A stretch of 64,000 nt of DNA from Candidatus Nanopelagicales bacterium (lineage in GTDB: Bacteria > Actinomycetota > Actinomycetes > S36-B12). Positions 1 through 8,592 of the stretch are shown here, piece by piece; position 1 is the first letter of the stretch; the number at the start of each line of letters is the position of its first letter. The stretch covers positions 124,001-188,000 of the forward strand of contig JAQTZL010000004.1 of assembly GCA_028687755.1 (NCBI GenBank). Reading direction: 5' to 3'. The notes below the pieces were generated by a model. It worked only from the letters and a program-made list of their open reading frames with translations. It was not told the DNA's origin and did no database searches. The translations under genes were made by a program, and so were the position numbers.

Positions 1-791
1 AACTGGTTCACGTCAAGAATTTCATCAGAGTGATAGGCGGCGAGTGGAACTTCACTGGTGCCCACGAGATACATGTCATCTTCTTCAAGGCGATAGACAT
101 TTTCGGCAGCCTGACCAAGGAAGCCGGTGCCTTTCATTGCGGACGGCAACACGATTGCTGGCGTAATCATCGGAATAAAGCCGTTGGCGCTTGCTTGCTG
201 CATTGCAAGGTTCAGCAGCGCGATCTCGAGCTGCGCACCGATGCCCTTGAGATAGAAAAAGCGTGAGCCTGAAACCTTTGCGCCGCGCACTGTGTCAATC
301 GCGTCGAGGATTTCACCGATCTCAATGTGATCGCGTGCTTCAAAACCTTCGGCGGAAAAATCGCGAGGCGTGCCAACTTCTTCAACGAGTTTGAAATCTT
401 CTTCGCCACCCACTGGTGAATCAAGATTCACCAGGTTGCTGATTTGCAGCCACAACTGATCAGCCTTTTCGCTGATTTCATTTGCTCGTGCGTCTGCTGC
501 CTTCACATCATCAGCAAGCTTGCTGGCCTGAGCCATGAGCGCATCGACTTCGCCTTGAGCCTTGGCCTTCTCGGCCTCATCAGTGGCCTTCTTCAACGCA
601 CCTTGCAACGGGCCAATCTGCTTGCCAAGCACCTTTTGCTGGTTACGCAGTTCATCAAATTCCTGCATCGCTGCGCGCTTGGCAACATCGGCCTCAATGA
701 GTTGATCAACCACTTCAACACTCTCGCCACGACGACGCTGGGATTCGCGAATGCGGTCAGGGTCAGTGCGCAAAATATTGGGATCAATCAC
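1..791 (-). CDS. serS: Seryl-tRNA synthetase, C-terminus cut by window edge
   Basis: This enzyme charges tRNA-Ser with serine in the cytoplasm. The visible 263 codons run off the left edge; the family is usually about 420 residues, so the last motifs are missing. The N-terminus [17 protein letters not shown] and the long charged helical arm (about residues 27-105) are typical of the tRNA-binding coiled coil. The serine-binding TSE loop lies near residue 248. The start is GTG at 791, with an AAGG about 8 nt upstream. It sits 30 nt after the isomerase-like gene on the same strand, so the two may be co-transcribed. All four tRNA-Ser species found in this window are its substrates. The family is certain from the sequence. 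Confidence 0.95.
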   Translation of the reverse strand, partial: MIDPNILRTDPDRIRESQRRRGESVEVVDQLIEADVAKRAAMQEFDELRNQQKVLGKQIGPLQGALKKATDEAEKAKAQGEVDALMAQASKLADDVKAADARANEISEKADQLWLQISNLVNLDSPVGGEEDFKLVEEVGTPRDFSAEGFEARDHIEIGEILDAIDTVRGAKVSGSRFFYLKGIGAQLEIALLNLAMQQASANGFIPMITPAIVLPSAMKGTGFLGQAAENVYRLEEDDMYLVGTSEVPLAAYHSDEILDVNQ

Positions 792-821
792 AGCAAAACC
801 TTAGTGCGCCGGGCTCCTTGC

Positions 822-1529
822 TTAAGGAGTCACTCCCTGAGCCAAGAATTCCTCAGCCAAGGCTCGGTCTCCCTCGATTTCCAACTCCGCCAGCGGCTTG
901 CGACCCCACAAGAGCAGCAGGAGATCGGCAGCTTGGCCACGAATGACGATTCTTGGTCCGTCATTTTGAATGTTGGTGGTGAGTTCAAAGGTCGTGGTTT
1001 GGCCGTTGGGAGCCAACACGAGTGTCTGCGGCAACGGCGTGACATTGCCACGCTTGACCCGCATGGGAAAGAAGACCTCAACAATTTCGGCAAGTCCGTC
1101 GAGCGCGAGATCTTCTGGGATCCCATATTCCTGACCTTGGGATGAGTACGCGTCCCAAAGATGAATGGTCACCTCATGGGCCTGGCGTCGCGTCCAAAAT
1201 TGCGCGATGCGCGGCTCTGGGCCAAATGACCAGGTTGGCCGCTGCGGATCAATCGTGCGCGATGCTTCGAGCAATTCATCTGCACCTTCAGTGAAGTAGG
1301 CAAGCAATTCATCGCGTTGCGTTGGTGCTTGTTGAAATTCCCCGCGCTCACCAGTGATCAGTGCGTGAGTGGACCAGCGTTGCGTGCCACACATGTGCCC
1401 AGCAAGTTCGGTCAATGACCAGCCAGGGCAGGAAGGAACAGCAGCATCAAGATCACCTGTTGCGATGAGTTGTGCGAATAGATCGGAATTTGTGCGTAAC
1501 GCAGATTGAAAGGCTTCGAACGTCAGCAT
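822..1529 (-). CDS. Mycothiol-dependent maleylpyruvate isomerase family protein
   Basis: A 235-residue protein of the DinB-like TIGR03083 family, in which a divalent metal is held by His, Glu and His in a four-helix bundle. The ligands are visible as H45 (LAGHMCG) and the E119-x3-H123 pair (AHEVTIHLWDA). A C-terminal alpha/beta region follows, typical of the actinobacterial members. Some relatives use mycothiol as cofactor; the actual substrate here cannot be told. I start at the ATG at 1529 because the reading frame further upstream has only a weak alternative ATG and no better ribosome site. It precedes serS on the same strand, and its stop codon lies in a short hairpin before serS. Family fairly sure, reaction unknown. 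Confidence 0.75.
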   Translation of the reverse strand: MLTFEAFQSALRTNSDLFAQLIATGDLDAAVPSCPGWSLTELAGHMCGTQRWSTHALITGERGEFQQAPTQRDELLAYFTEGADELLEASRTIDPQRPTWSFGPEPRIAQFWTRRQAHEVTIHLWDAYSSQGQEYGIPEDLALDGLAEIVEVFFPMRVKRGNVTPLPQTLVLAPNGQTTTFELTTNIQNDGPRIVIRGQAADLLLLLWGRKPLAELEIEGDRALAEEFLAQGVTP

Positions 1530-1630
1530 GCTTTTATCGTGGCACAGATAAGTCACAGATATGTCACAAACGGGCCACGATCCGGTAACGCATCTAGGTG
1601 AACGAGCGTTTCACTCCTACCTTGATAACC

Positions 1631-3196
1631 ATGAAAAGGTATGACGTATCTTCCCCCGTAGTTTTCACAAGCGCGAGCGCATCAAGCAGCACGCCCCACA
1701 TCCGCTTCACGTTGAAGCGCAGTGTGCTCGTACTCCTTGCGTTAGTCATTGGTGTGGCAACAAGTCTGGTCTCAATTCCCCGGGCACATGCCGCAACCAC
1801 AATTTCCTTCACGGCCCTAAACGGAACAGTCGGCACCGCACAAGCACTCAGGGCAACTGTCACTGAATCAAACAACGCGTTACTTGCCGGATCAATTTCT
1901 TACTACACAACTCCGGGCACCTTGATTGGCGCAGCACCGATCTCAGCTGCTGGTGTTACTGAAGCAGTGAATTGGACCCCACTCAGTGCAGGCACTGTCG
2001 GTGTCTATGCGGTGTACTCATCCGCTGATGCATCACAAACAGCAACCTCATCTTCATCAACCGTCACGATCGGGAAAGTGCCGACAACCACAACACTCAC
2101 GGCGCCACAGAACGTGAAGTTGTCAACAGTTGTTGAGTTTGTTGCAACAGTGAAGAGTTCTGGTACCTACATTCCCAAGGGATCTGTTTCTTTCCTTAAA
2201 GGTGATGGCTCGTTAATTGAAACCAAGGTGCTCAATGCTGCTGGCACAGCAACCTCGAGTATTCAGATGCCGGCTACTGCTCAAAACTTCACGATCAAAG
2301 CAACGTACGTTCCAGATGAGAATGCTGTGGCATCAAGTAGTGAAGTGAAAACAACCGTCGTGAGCGCTACCGGCTCAAATGTGACGCTCACCATGGCGGC
2401 AACGGGAACACCAGGTGTTGCCATTCCAATCAAGGCTGATGTCACGCCAACAACATCAACAGGCACCATGACGCTGTATCTGGGCACGACGGTGCTTGAT
2501 GTGAAAACTCTCGTGAATGGATCGGCGTCGTTTAGTTGGACGCCAACAGCGACCGGCAGTTATGTGATCAAGGTGAACTATTCAGGAAGTTCAACAACAT
2601 TGGCAGACTCTGCATCGCAAACAGTCGTGGTTGCCGCATTAGCTCAGGCCGATCGAATCAGCCTGACTCCAACAACTTCAACGTTGGCGTGGGTACCTAA
2701 TGCTGGTTACGTCCTACGCAATGGATCGTCGGTCACGTTCAATGCAAAATCGAATTCAGGATTAATGGTGTCTCTTGCCTCAACCGGCACCTGTGCCGTG
2801 AGCGGTTACACCATTTCCGCTAAAGCTGGAACCGGTGTGTGCGTGGTTAATGCAGCAACACAAGGAAATGCGAACTACCTTCCGGCAACACAAACCAACA
2901 CGATTGCGCTCGCCGCTGGATATCAAACGGTTGCCCCAAAGGCACCGGTTTCAGGCAGTCGCCTCGTACGCAATCGCTGGTACCGCTTGGCAGATCCTGG
3001 TTTGCTCACCAATGTTGGACGGCCAGTCACGTGGGTCAAAACATACGGAGGGTCGCGTTGCACCCTGAGTGTGAATGCTGCAGGCGCAGTGGTGTTCAAA
3101 ATGCGTCGTGCCGGAACGTGCAAGGTTGCTGCACGCGCAGCGTCACTGCCAGGGATGTGGCTTGCGCTCAATAAGAGCTACACCTATCGCGGATAA
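1631..3196 (+). CDS. Secreted protein with repeated bacterial Ig-like domains
   Basis: A 521-residue exported protein. A long basic n-region leads into a hydrophobic core (VLVLLALVIGVATSLVSI) and an AHA-type cleavage site. The mature part is Ser/Thr/Ala-rich and made of successive Ig-like repeats, each about 85-100 residues, with the repeated theme of 'G.V.F..G...........G.A......P..G...I.A.Y'. Two later modules each carry a Cys pair, suggesting disulfides. There is no LPxTG motif or C-terminal membrane anchor, so it is probably released or loosely wall-bound. The ATG at 1631 follows a possible TACCTT -10 element by 7 nt, which fits a leaderless message; an in-frame GTG at 1598 is the alternative. 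A surface or adhesion role is inference. Confidence 0.7.
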   Translation: MKRYDVSSPVVFTSASASSSTPHIRFTLKRSVLVLLALVIGVATSLVSIPRAHAATTISFTALNGTVGTAQALRATVTESNNALLAGSISYYTTPGTLIGAAPISAAGVTEAVNWTPLSAGTVGVYAVYSSADASQTATSSSSTVTIGKVPTTTTLTAPQNVKLSTVVEFVATVKSSGTYIPKGSVSFLKGDGSLIETKVLNAAGTATSSIQMPATAQNFTIKATYVPDENAVASSSEVKTTVVSATGSNVTLTMAATGTPGVAIPIKADVTPTTSTGTMTLYLGTTVLDVKTLVNGSASFSWTPTATGSYVIKVNYSGSSTTLADSASQTVVVAALAQADRISLTPTTSTLAWVPNAGYVLRNGSSVTFNAKSNSGLMVSLASTGTCAVSGYTISAKAGTGVCVVNAATQGNANYLPATQTNTIALAAGYQTVAPKAPVSGSRLVRNRWYRLADPGLLTNVGRPVTWVKTYGGSRCTLSVNAAGAVVFKMRRAGTCKVAARAASLPGMWLALNKSYTYRG

Positions 3197-3206
3197 CAAC
3201 GGGAGT

Positions 3207-3239
3207 AGCGCTGGTCAGTTACAGGTATTGACCAGCGCT
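3207..3239. terminator. Bidirectional hairpin between Ig-like gene and bpa
   Basis: A perfect 11-bp inverted repeat (AGCGCTGGTCA and TGACCAGCGCT) with an 11-nt loop lies between two convergent genes. One arm and the loop overlap the last codons and the stop of bpa, so the DNA encoding the GQYL tail doubles as terminator. The T-run is short on both sides. Confidence 0.6.
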
Positions 3240-3764
3240 TGGTCCGCCTTGACCAGCAGGGCCTGGCGGCAACTGTCCTTGCATCATCGCTTGGCGGCGC
3301 ATCTCTTCGAATTGCGCCTTGGCCGTCATTTGCTGCGCATAAAGAGCAGCCTGAATGCCATGGAACAGACCTTCAAGCCACCCCACTAACTGTGCTTGCG
3401 CGATGCGAAGTTCAGCCTCACTTGGTGCAGGGCCTTCAAAAGGCGCATTCAAGCGATTGAGTTCTTCAATCAGTTCAGGAGCAAGCGCGCCTTCAAGTTC
3501 TTCAATCGACTGGCGATGAATTTCACTTAAGCGAACACGCGCTGCTTCATCAAGCGGAGCGCTTTTCACTTCATCAAGAAGTTGCTTGACCATCGAACCA
3601 ATGCGCATCACCTTGGCAGGGGAGGCGACCATCTCGACAACTTCGTCGGACTCCTCGCGCTCAGTTGGCTCGACTTCACCAATGGGCGCACCGTCGGGGC
3701 CCACGATCGTGACTTTGTGGGGGGCGTTCTCGGTGCCTTCGAGATCCTGGGGTGAAGAAGTCAT
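3219..3764 (-). CDS. bpa: Bacterial proteasome activator Bpa (PafE family)
   Basis: A 181-residue member of the DUF2587/Bpa family, close to the 174 residues of the mycobacterial protein. In the family a ring of Bpa docks on the 20S proteasome and feeds in unfolded proteins without ATP. The central helical region (about residues 60-155) holds the expected amphipathic helices, followed by a Pro/Gly-rich tail ending in the proteasome-docking motif GQYL. The ATG at 3764 is chosen because the family homology begins shortly after it; the longer frame upstream has no support and would cross the operator of the next genes. The proteasome core genes are not in the window. The GQYL end makes the call strong. 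Confidence 0.9.
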   Translation of the reverse strand: MTSSPQDLEGTENAPHKVTIVGPDGAPIGEVEPTEREESDEVVEMVASPAKVMRIGSMVKQLLDEVKSAPLDEAARVRLSEIHRQSIEELEGALAPELIEELNRLNAPFEGPAPSEAELRIAQAQLVGWLEGLFHGIQAALYAQQMTAKAQFEEMRRQAMMQGQLPPGPAGQGGPSAGQYL

Positions 3765-3857
3765 GGGGCCATGGTTGCACTGGTCGTACGCACACGAACA
3801 ACCAGGGACGGCTTTTTCAACCACGAGTTTGTGCCATAAACAGTCAGCGCGCCTCAC

Positions 3858-3885
3858 ATTTATGTCAAATATATTTGACATAAAT
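3858..3885. promoter_or_regulatory. Perfect 28-bp palindrome, likely operator of the HTH/AbiEii-like pair
   Basis: Fourteen bases on each side of the centre (between 3871 and 3872) are exact complements; the half-site reads TATGTCAAAT toward the centre. The right half contains the TTGACA -35 box of the HTH gene, so a bound repressor would block RNA polymerase. The left half carries the mirror TTGACA facing bpa. Autoregulation by the adjacent HTH protein is the natural inference. Confidence 0.8.
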
Positions 3886-3904
3886 TGGGGTGTTGGCGTA
3901 ATTT
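3875..3904 (+). promoter_or_regulatory. Promoter of the HTH gene, leaderless
   Basis: TTGACA at 3875-3880, an 18-bp spacer, and TAATTT at 3899-3904. The expected transcription start falls on or beside the ATG at 3911, so the mRNA would be leaderless. Confidence 0.65.
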
Positions 3905-3910
3905 TGCTTC

Positions 3911-4414
3911 ATGAATTTGGTGGAAATTGGCAATGGCCTACGTGAGGCCCGCCTTTCTGCTGGACTCTCGCAAGCCGATATTGCATCGATGGCTGGGGTA
4001 TCCAGAGCGACGCTGAACGCACTAGAAAACGGTCGCGGAGACATCAGTTCATTGACGTTACTCAAGGTTGCTGACCTCTTGTCGGTTTCCATCTCGCTCA
4101 CTCCACAGAAACCAACAGTTCGATCCTGGGCTACCTCTGCAATTGAAATGGCAGCGGCCTCTGCTTCGGTGAGTTATGCATCAGTACTTCCAAGTAAGCA
4201 GTTGGCGACCGCATTACTCACGGGAACTATCGACAATCAGTGGATGCCACATATCGCGCACTTTGTCGATGAGCAGTCGAACCAGATGATTATTCGAGTA
4301 GTACGTGACGTTGCTGCTTCAGCAAACATAGAACCCAAAAAGGTTTGGCGAAATGCCCGCAAACTTGCAGATGGAGTTGAGTCAGCAAATCCGCGATGGA
4401 AAAAGTCAGCATGA
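3911..4414 (+). CDS. XRE-family HTH protein, putative antitoxin
   Basis: A 167-residue protein with an N-terminal Cro/C1-type helix-turn-helix (about residues 8-58; LSQADIASMAGVSRATL, then ENGRGD). The remaining C-terminal part shows no motif I recognise and is mainly helical. It overlaps the nucleotidyltransferase gene by 4 nt (ATGA), indicating translational coupling, and it sits directly behind a palindromic operator that covers its own -35 box. In AbiE-like systems the HTH partner both represses the operon and neutralises the toxin; I infer the same here. The gene and its partner are visibly more A+T-rich than the flanks, which suggests acquisition by transfer. Confidence 0.75.
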   Translation: MNLVEIGNGLREARLSAGLSQADIASMAGVSRATLNALENGRGDISSLTLLKVADLLSVSISLTPQKPTVRSWATSAIEMAAASASVSYASVLPSKQLATALLTGTIDNQWMPHIAHFVDEQSNQMIIRVVRDVAASANIEPKKVWRNARKLADGVESANPRWKKSA

Positions 4415-5064
4415 AAACCTCTCTGGCAGTCGAACCTTGGGAGAAACTTTTCGATCTCGCCGTAAGTCTTATTGATCAGGTGAGTCTTAATGCGAAGTTT
4501 GAGTGGTCATTCGGGGGCGGAACTGTATTGATGTTCAAACTGAACCATCGACGAAGCAAAGACATTGACATTTTCATTGCCGATCAACAACTTCTTGGCA
4601 TGTTTTCCCCACGATTACACGACTATGCGCAAGCTCTCACCTCCTCGTACTCAGAGGACGCGCAAGCGATAAAACTTCAATTCCCCATGGGCGAAATTGA
4701 TTTCATCGTCGCGGAACCACTTGTGCAAACTCCATTTGAAAAATCCGAAGTACGCGGCAGGCTTGTGCTGCTGGAGACTCCTGCTGAAATCATTGCTAAG
4801 AAGTTATGGCATAGAGGACACATCGCTACTGGCCGAGACTTGTTTGACCTCGCTGCAGTTGCAACCCACAATCCTGGGTTACTCGAAGATGCCAAAATTT
4901 CAATGCGGAAGAATGCAGACACGTTCTTACATCAATGTCGTGTACGTGAGCGAGTGATTCGAGCACAGTACGAAGCCATTGACACTCTCGATTTCCATTT
5001 GACTTATAACGAGAGCATGGAGATCGCCGATTCCGTTCTTACCCCACTAATTTCTAGTCAGTAG
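4411..5064 (+). CDS. AbiEii/AbiGii-type nucleotidyltransferase, putative toxin
   Basis: A 217-residue protein of the AbiEii/DUF1814 nucleotidyltransferase family. The catalytic pattern is visible as GGGT at residues 35-38 and the acidic pair D51-I-D53 (KDIDIF), with a third Asp in GEIDFIV. The family's later block is present as KKLWHRG and GRDLFDLA. Such enzymes act as toxins by transferring nucleotides to targets such as tRNA or to proteins, often as phage defence. The ATG at 4411 is favoured because it overlaps the HTH stop as ATGA; an in-frame ATG at 4396 also exists. The last 11 bp overlap the convergent GH88 gene. Pairing strongly supports a toxin-antitoxin module; activity is untested. 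Confidence 0.8.
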   Translation: MKTSLAVEPWEKLFDLAVSLIDQVSLNAKFEWSFGGGTVLMFKLNHRRSKDIDIFIADQQLLGMFSPRLHDYAQALTSSYSEDAQAIKLQFPMGEIDFIVAEPLVQTPFEKSEVRGRLVLLETPAEIIAKKLWHRGHIATGRDLFDLAAVATHNPGLLEDAKISMRKNADTFLHQCRVRERVIRAQYEAIDTLDFHLTYNESMEIADSVLTPLISSQ

Positions 5065-6535
5065 GGCTTGGCTTTGGCGTTGCTGAACTAGGTGGGGTAG
5101 CCGTTGAGGCCGGTGTTTGGGCAGGTATTTGAGTCGCCGTCGCGCTTGGTGTTGGAGTTGGCAGGCTCGTTGCAATCTGCGCGAGGGCCTGGAGCAGGTA
5201 GAAGTCGCCCCACACGTAACTGCCATCGCGAGCAAGGGCTGGAACATTCAAACTCTGCTGCAACAGGATGCCTGGGTTACGGGTGTTGGTGTTGAGCCAA
5301 CCAGGGGTAGCCAGCGTTCCTAAGGTCAGGCGCGCATACGTGTTGTAGGTCTTTGCCGCATCAGCACTTGGTTCATTTCGTGCAAGGGTGAGTAAGCCAC
5401 TTGCTGCGATTGCTGCAGCACTTGAATCACGTGGCGCTTTGTTGTTACTGACATCGAGATCCCATGCTGGAATGCAGCCGGGTGGCACGCGAGACATCCA
5501 GTAGTTCGCTGTTGCTTCCGCAGCTTTTAAGAATGCTGGATTCTTGGTGAGTTCATAGGCTTGCGCAAAACCATTGATCGCCCACGCCTGCCCGCGCGAC
5601 CACGTGCTTGAGGTTCCTTCAAGACCTTGACCTGCAATCGGCCCGATCAGCATGCCGTTCTTTGGATTGAATGCCATGCGATGAAACGTCGAACCATTAG
5701 GGCGAATGAAATTATTGGCCAGCGTGAGCATGTGTTGCTCACCTTCATTGGCAAGGTAATTACCTTCCGCACCGAGCCACTGGCCAACTTGAATCATCAT
5801 GGGGGCGTTCATTGCTGAATCGATAATCACGCCCCACTTGCCGTTGTAGTTCGCGGACTTAATTGCGTGCACCACATTGCTATAGCGGCGAGCAAGTGAT
5901 TTTGCTGCAGTGATTTCAGCATTTAGGTATTCGCGCTTGAGTGCACTCGTTGGTTCAAGTTCATGCGCAAGGCCCATCGGCAAACCGATCATGAATCCGA
6001 GATCGTGCGTGCCTTTGTCGTTAGCGACTTTGATCAGAGCCTTGCTGTATTGATTAGCCCGTTTAAGCCAGCGATCGTCTTTGGTCTGCTGATACATCAA
6101 CCACAACTCACCTGGATAAAAACCAGAAGTCCATGCTGATGGTCCGGTCTTTACGTAAGTGACTTGATTGGCGAGCGCACCAAAGGGGTAGCGCTTTTTA
6201 CTGCCCCTTGCCGCTGCGGCAAGTTTGGTTGAAGCGACTTGGTAGACCGCATCAGCTTGAGGCTTGGTGATTTCACTCGTGACTGCTGGGCAGACAACGC
6301 TGGTGCCTGTGGTTGGCGCTGAGGTTGCCACTGTTGGAGTGGCGGTTGCGCTCGCCGTTGCTATGGGTGTTGCCGTGGAACTTGGTGTTGCCGAACTAGT
6401 GGCCGTTGGTGTCGCAACTGGATCTGCGCCATCAGCCGCTTTGGCTGTCGCCGCAATGAATCCTGTTGTTGCAAGAGTGAAGGAAACAGCAGTGATGGCA
6501 GCAAGCTTGCGCTTATTGCGTTTCGTATTCCTCAT
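5054..6535 (-). CDS. Secreted GH88-type unsaturated glucuronyl hydrolase
   Basis: A 493-residue exported enzyme. Residues 1-33 form a signal peptide (basic start, then hydrophobic core, AKA site), followed by an Ala/Thr/Pro/Ser-rich linker to about residue 80 and a GH88 (alpha/alpha)6 domain. The two catalytic Asp residues are D178 (THDLGF) and D239 (IIDSAMN), 61 residues apart as in the Bacillus enzyme. WTSGFYPGELWL, RGQAWAINGF and APRDSSAAA are family blocks. A second Thr/Pro-rich tail of about 35 residues ends the protein. GH88 enzymes remove the unsaturated uronic acid left by polysaccharide lyases. The GTG at 6541 overlaps the stop of the upstream reductase by one base; the ATG at 6535 is the alternative used here. 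Confidence 0.85.
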   Translation of the reverse strand: MRNTKRNKRKLAAITAVSFTLATTGFIAATAKAADGADPVATPTATSSATPSSTATPIATASATATPTVATSAPTTGTSVVCPAVTSEITKPQADAVYQVASTKLAAAARGSKKRYPFGALANQVTYVKTGPSAWTSGFYPGELWLMYQQTKDDRWLKRANQYSKALIKVANDKGTHDLGFMIGLPMGLAHELEPTSALKREYLNAEITAAKSLARRYSNVVHAIKSANYNGKWGVIIDSAMNAPMMIQVGQWLGAEGNYLANEGEQHMLTLANNFIRPNGSTFHRMAFNPKNGMLIGPIAGQGLEGTSSTWSRGQAWAINGFAQAYELTKNPAFLKAAEATANYWMSRVPPGCIPAWDLDVSNNKAPRDSSAAAIAASGLLTLARNEPSADAAKTYNTYARLTLGTLATPGWLNTNTRNPGILLQQSLNVPALARDGSYVWGDFYLLQALAQIATSLPTPTPSATATQIPAQTPASTATPPSSATPKPSPTD

Positions 6536-6540
6536 GCTCA

Positions 6541-7530
6541 CTACTTGATCTCGCCATTCACTATGAGCACAACCTTGCCGGTGATTTCTCCGGCTTCAAT
6601 CATGCGATGAGCCTCACCTGCTTGTTGAATTGGCAATTCCAGGTCAATAGATGGCTGCACTAATCCGGCTTCGATCCATGGCCAGATCGTGCGCTCGACG
6701 GCACGACAAATCAGATCCTTTTCGCTCACCGGGCGACTACGAAGGGCCATTGCGTGAATCGTGCCGTTCTTTTGGAGCAGTGCTTGCAAGTTGATCTCAC
6801 CTTTGATGCCACCGAGCATGCCGATGATCGCGATGCGACCGTTGCGATTGAGAGCGTCAATATTCTTTTCGAGGTATTTGGCGCCGACCATGTCAAGAAT
6901 GACATCGACTCCACCGATTTCATTTTTGATTACCTCTACAAAATCTTGAGTGTTGTAGTTGATAAGTAATTCAGCACCGAGTGCAGCACAAGCGTCAAGC
7001 TTCTTTTGACTGCCTGCGGTTACTGCAATGCGCACACCAGCGGCTTTGGCTAGCTGAATGGCATGCGTGCCAATACCTGAGCCACCACCGTGAATGAGCA
7101 GCCATTCGCCTTGCTTCAAGTTCGCAGTCATGAAGACGTTGCTCCACACTGTGCACGCAACCTCGGGCAATGCTGCAGCTTCGATCAAGCTGAGATTTCC
7201 GGGAACTGGCATCACCTGTTCAACCGGAACCGCAACCTTTTCGGCATATCCGCCGCCAGCGAGCAGCGCACACACCCGATCGCCGATCTGAAAGCGGGTG
7301 ACGCCAACGCCAACTTCACTGATGAGCCCCGCGCACTCCAAGCCGATGATCTCGGTGGATCCAGCAGGCGGATTGTATTTTCCAATGCGCTGTAAGGTGT
7401 CAGCACGATTGACTGCTGTCGCGGCAATGGTGATGACGACTTCACCTGGTGCTGCTACTGGATCGGGAGCCTTGCTCCACACGAGAGTCTCGTAGCTACC
7501 AAAGCCATGTGGTTGAGTGATTGCGTGCAC
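6541..7530 (-). CDS. NAD(P)H:quinone oxidoreductase, PIG3-like MDR family
   Basis: A 329-residue zinc-free medium-chain reductase of the quinone-oxidoreductase/PIG3 type. The N-terminal GroES-like domain includes AVNRADTLQRIGKYNPP, characteristic of this group, and the Rossmann domain carries the nucleotide-binding GGGSGIGTHAIQLA. The structural and catalytic zinc cysteines of alcohol dehydrogenases are absent. It would reduce quinones or other electrophiles with NADPH in the cytoplasm. Its stop shares one base with the alternative GTG start of the GH88 gene, and it lies 7 nt after the TauE gene, so the three form a likely operon. The physiological substrate cannot be read from sequence. Confidence 0.85.
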   Translation of the reverse strand: MHAITQPHGFGSYETLVWSKAPDPVAAPGEVVITIAATAVNRADTLQRIGKYNPPAGSTEIIGLECAGLISEVGVGVTRFQIGDRVCALLAGGGYAEKVAVPVEQVMPVPGNLSLIEAAALPEVACTVWSNVFMTANLKQGEWLLIHGGGSGIGTHAIQLAKAAGVRIAVTAGSQKKLDACAALGAELLINYNTQDFVEVIKNEIGGVDVILDMVGAKYLEKNIDALNRNGRIAIIGMLGGIKGEINLQALLQKNGTIHAMALRSRPVSEKDLICRAVERTIWPWIEAGLVQPSIDLELPIQQAGEAHRMIEAGEITGKVVLIVNGEIK

Positions 7531-7537
7531 GAAGTGA

Positions 7538-8461
7538 CTATGCCACTTGGGAAGGCTCTTGCCCCTCGTTGGTCTCGTCTTTCGCGCGAAGTTCTTTCAG
7601 CATCAAGCCACCAACAATCACCACACCAGCGATTGCAATGATGCCGGCTATCAAACTGCTGACAATGCCAAGCAACTTCAATGCTGTTGCGGCCAGAATC
7701 ACCATCAGTAAATAACGCAAGAGGTGACCGTCGTACTTGGTGGAAAGTTTTGCGCCCATGATCACGCCGGGAATCTGGCCGATCAACAATGACACCACAA
7801 CTGCGATGTCAATGACACCAAATCCTGCGTGCGCAATCGCACCAGCAATCAACATCGGAACTGCTTGCACCAAGTCGGTTCCCACAAGAACACTCGGGCG
7901 AAGCAGTGGGTAGAGCAGAAGCAACACAGTGACGATCAACGAACCTGAACCAACGCTGGTCATACCAACGATTAAGCCAACGGATGCGCCAAGAATGACG
8001 GTCGGAATGGGCTTCACTGGCATTTTGGTGCCGAGTAGTTCTTGTTGACCGTGCTTGGCTTTCAACCGCTTGGAGATATACGCCTTAGCAACCATGGCTG
8101 CCAGGGCGACAAGGAGCACTGCACCGATCCACACCTTGATGGTGTTCGCGGCATCTTCGCTTTGCAGTACGGAATTAAAGATCCAGGTGCCGATCAGTAC
8201 CCCGGGAATCGAACCAAGGGAGAGCCAGCGCACCAAACCCCAGTGCACAGTCTTATTTCGAATGTGTACCCAGGAACCAAACGGTTTCATGATCGCGGCG
8301 GCCACTACGTCACTTGAAACTGCGGTTGCCGGATTAATACCGAAGATGAGGACGAGCATCGGGGTCACCAGAGCTGCGCCGCCCATACCGGTCAACCCCA
8401 CGACGATGCCAGCAATCAGGCCACCCAGGGTCAGGGCAAAGTCAATGTCAGTCAGGCTCAC
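7538..8461 (-). CDS. TauE/SafE-family membrane transporter
   Basis: A 307-residue polytopic membrane protein of the sulfite exporter TauE/SafE (DUF81) family. About eight to nine hydrophobic segments are visible, arranged as two similar halves (GGLIAGIVVGLTGMGGA near the start and ASVGLIVGMTSVGSGSL in the middle) as in the family. A short cytosolic charged tail (KELRAKDETNEGQ) ends it. Members export small organic or sulfur-containing anions. The start is GTG at 8461, only about 8 nt after a TATTGT -10 element on the minus strand, so the message is probably leaderless. It is divergent from the NuoF-like gene and shares a 19-bp inverted repeat with it. Confidence 0.8.
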   Translation of the reverse strand: MSLTDIDFALTLGGLIAGIVVGLTGMGGAALVTPMLVLIFGINPATAVSSDVVAAAIMKPFGSWVHIRNKTVHWGLVRWLSLGSIPGVLIGTWIFNSVLQSEDAANTIKVWIGAVLLVALAAMVAKAYISKRLKAKHGQQELLGTKMPVKPIPTVILGASVGLIVGMTSVGSGSLIVTVLLLLYPLLRPSVLVGTDLVQAVPMLIAGAIAHAGFGVIDIAVVVSLLIGQIPGVIMGAKLSTKYDGHLLRYLLMVILAATALKLLGIVSSLIAGIIAIAGVVIVGGLMLKELRAKDETNEGQEPSQVA

Positions 8462-8468
8462 GGCCCAA

Positions 8469-8493
8469 ACAATACCAAGTGAATTGGTATAGA
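8469..8493. promoter_or_regulatory. Divergent promoter with 19-bp inverted repeat
   Basis: ATACCAA at 8472-8478 and TTGGTAT at 8484-8490 form a perfect inverted repeat with a 5-nt centre. The left arm overlaps a minus-strand -10 element (TATTGT, 8474 down to 8469) for the TauE gene. The right arm overlaps an extended -10 (TGG then TATAGA at 8488-8493) facing the NuoF-like gene. One regulator could control both directions. Confidence 0.55.
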
Positions 8494-8592
8494 ATGAAAT
8501 CGGACCTGATACCTGCTCAGTGGGCCCGTCTTTTTACCCAGCCTTTGCCTGTTGCGGACGGGATCCACAAGTCAGATGGCCAGAATTCACCT

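Noticed and set aside
444-1145. Long open frame on the plus strand
   Set aside because: It lies antisense to serS and the isomerase-like gene; those have clear family motifs and the plus-strand protein has none.
8479-8592. Upstream start of the NuoF-like gene
   Set aside because: The in-frame ATG at 8494 falls before the predicted transcription start, and the family homology begins after 8593; kept only as an alternative.
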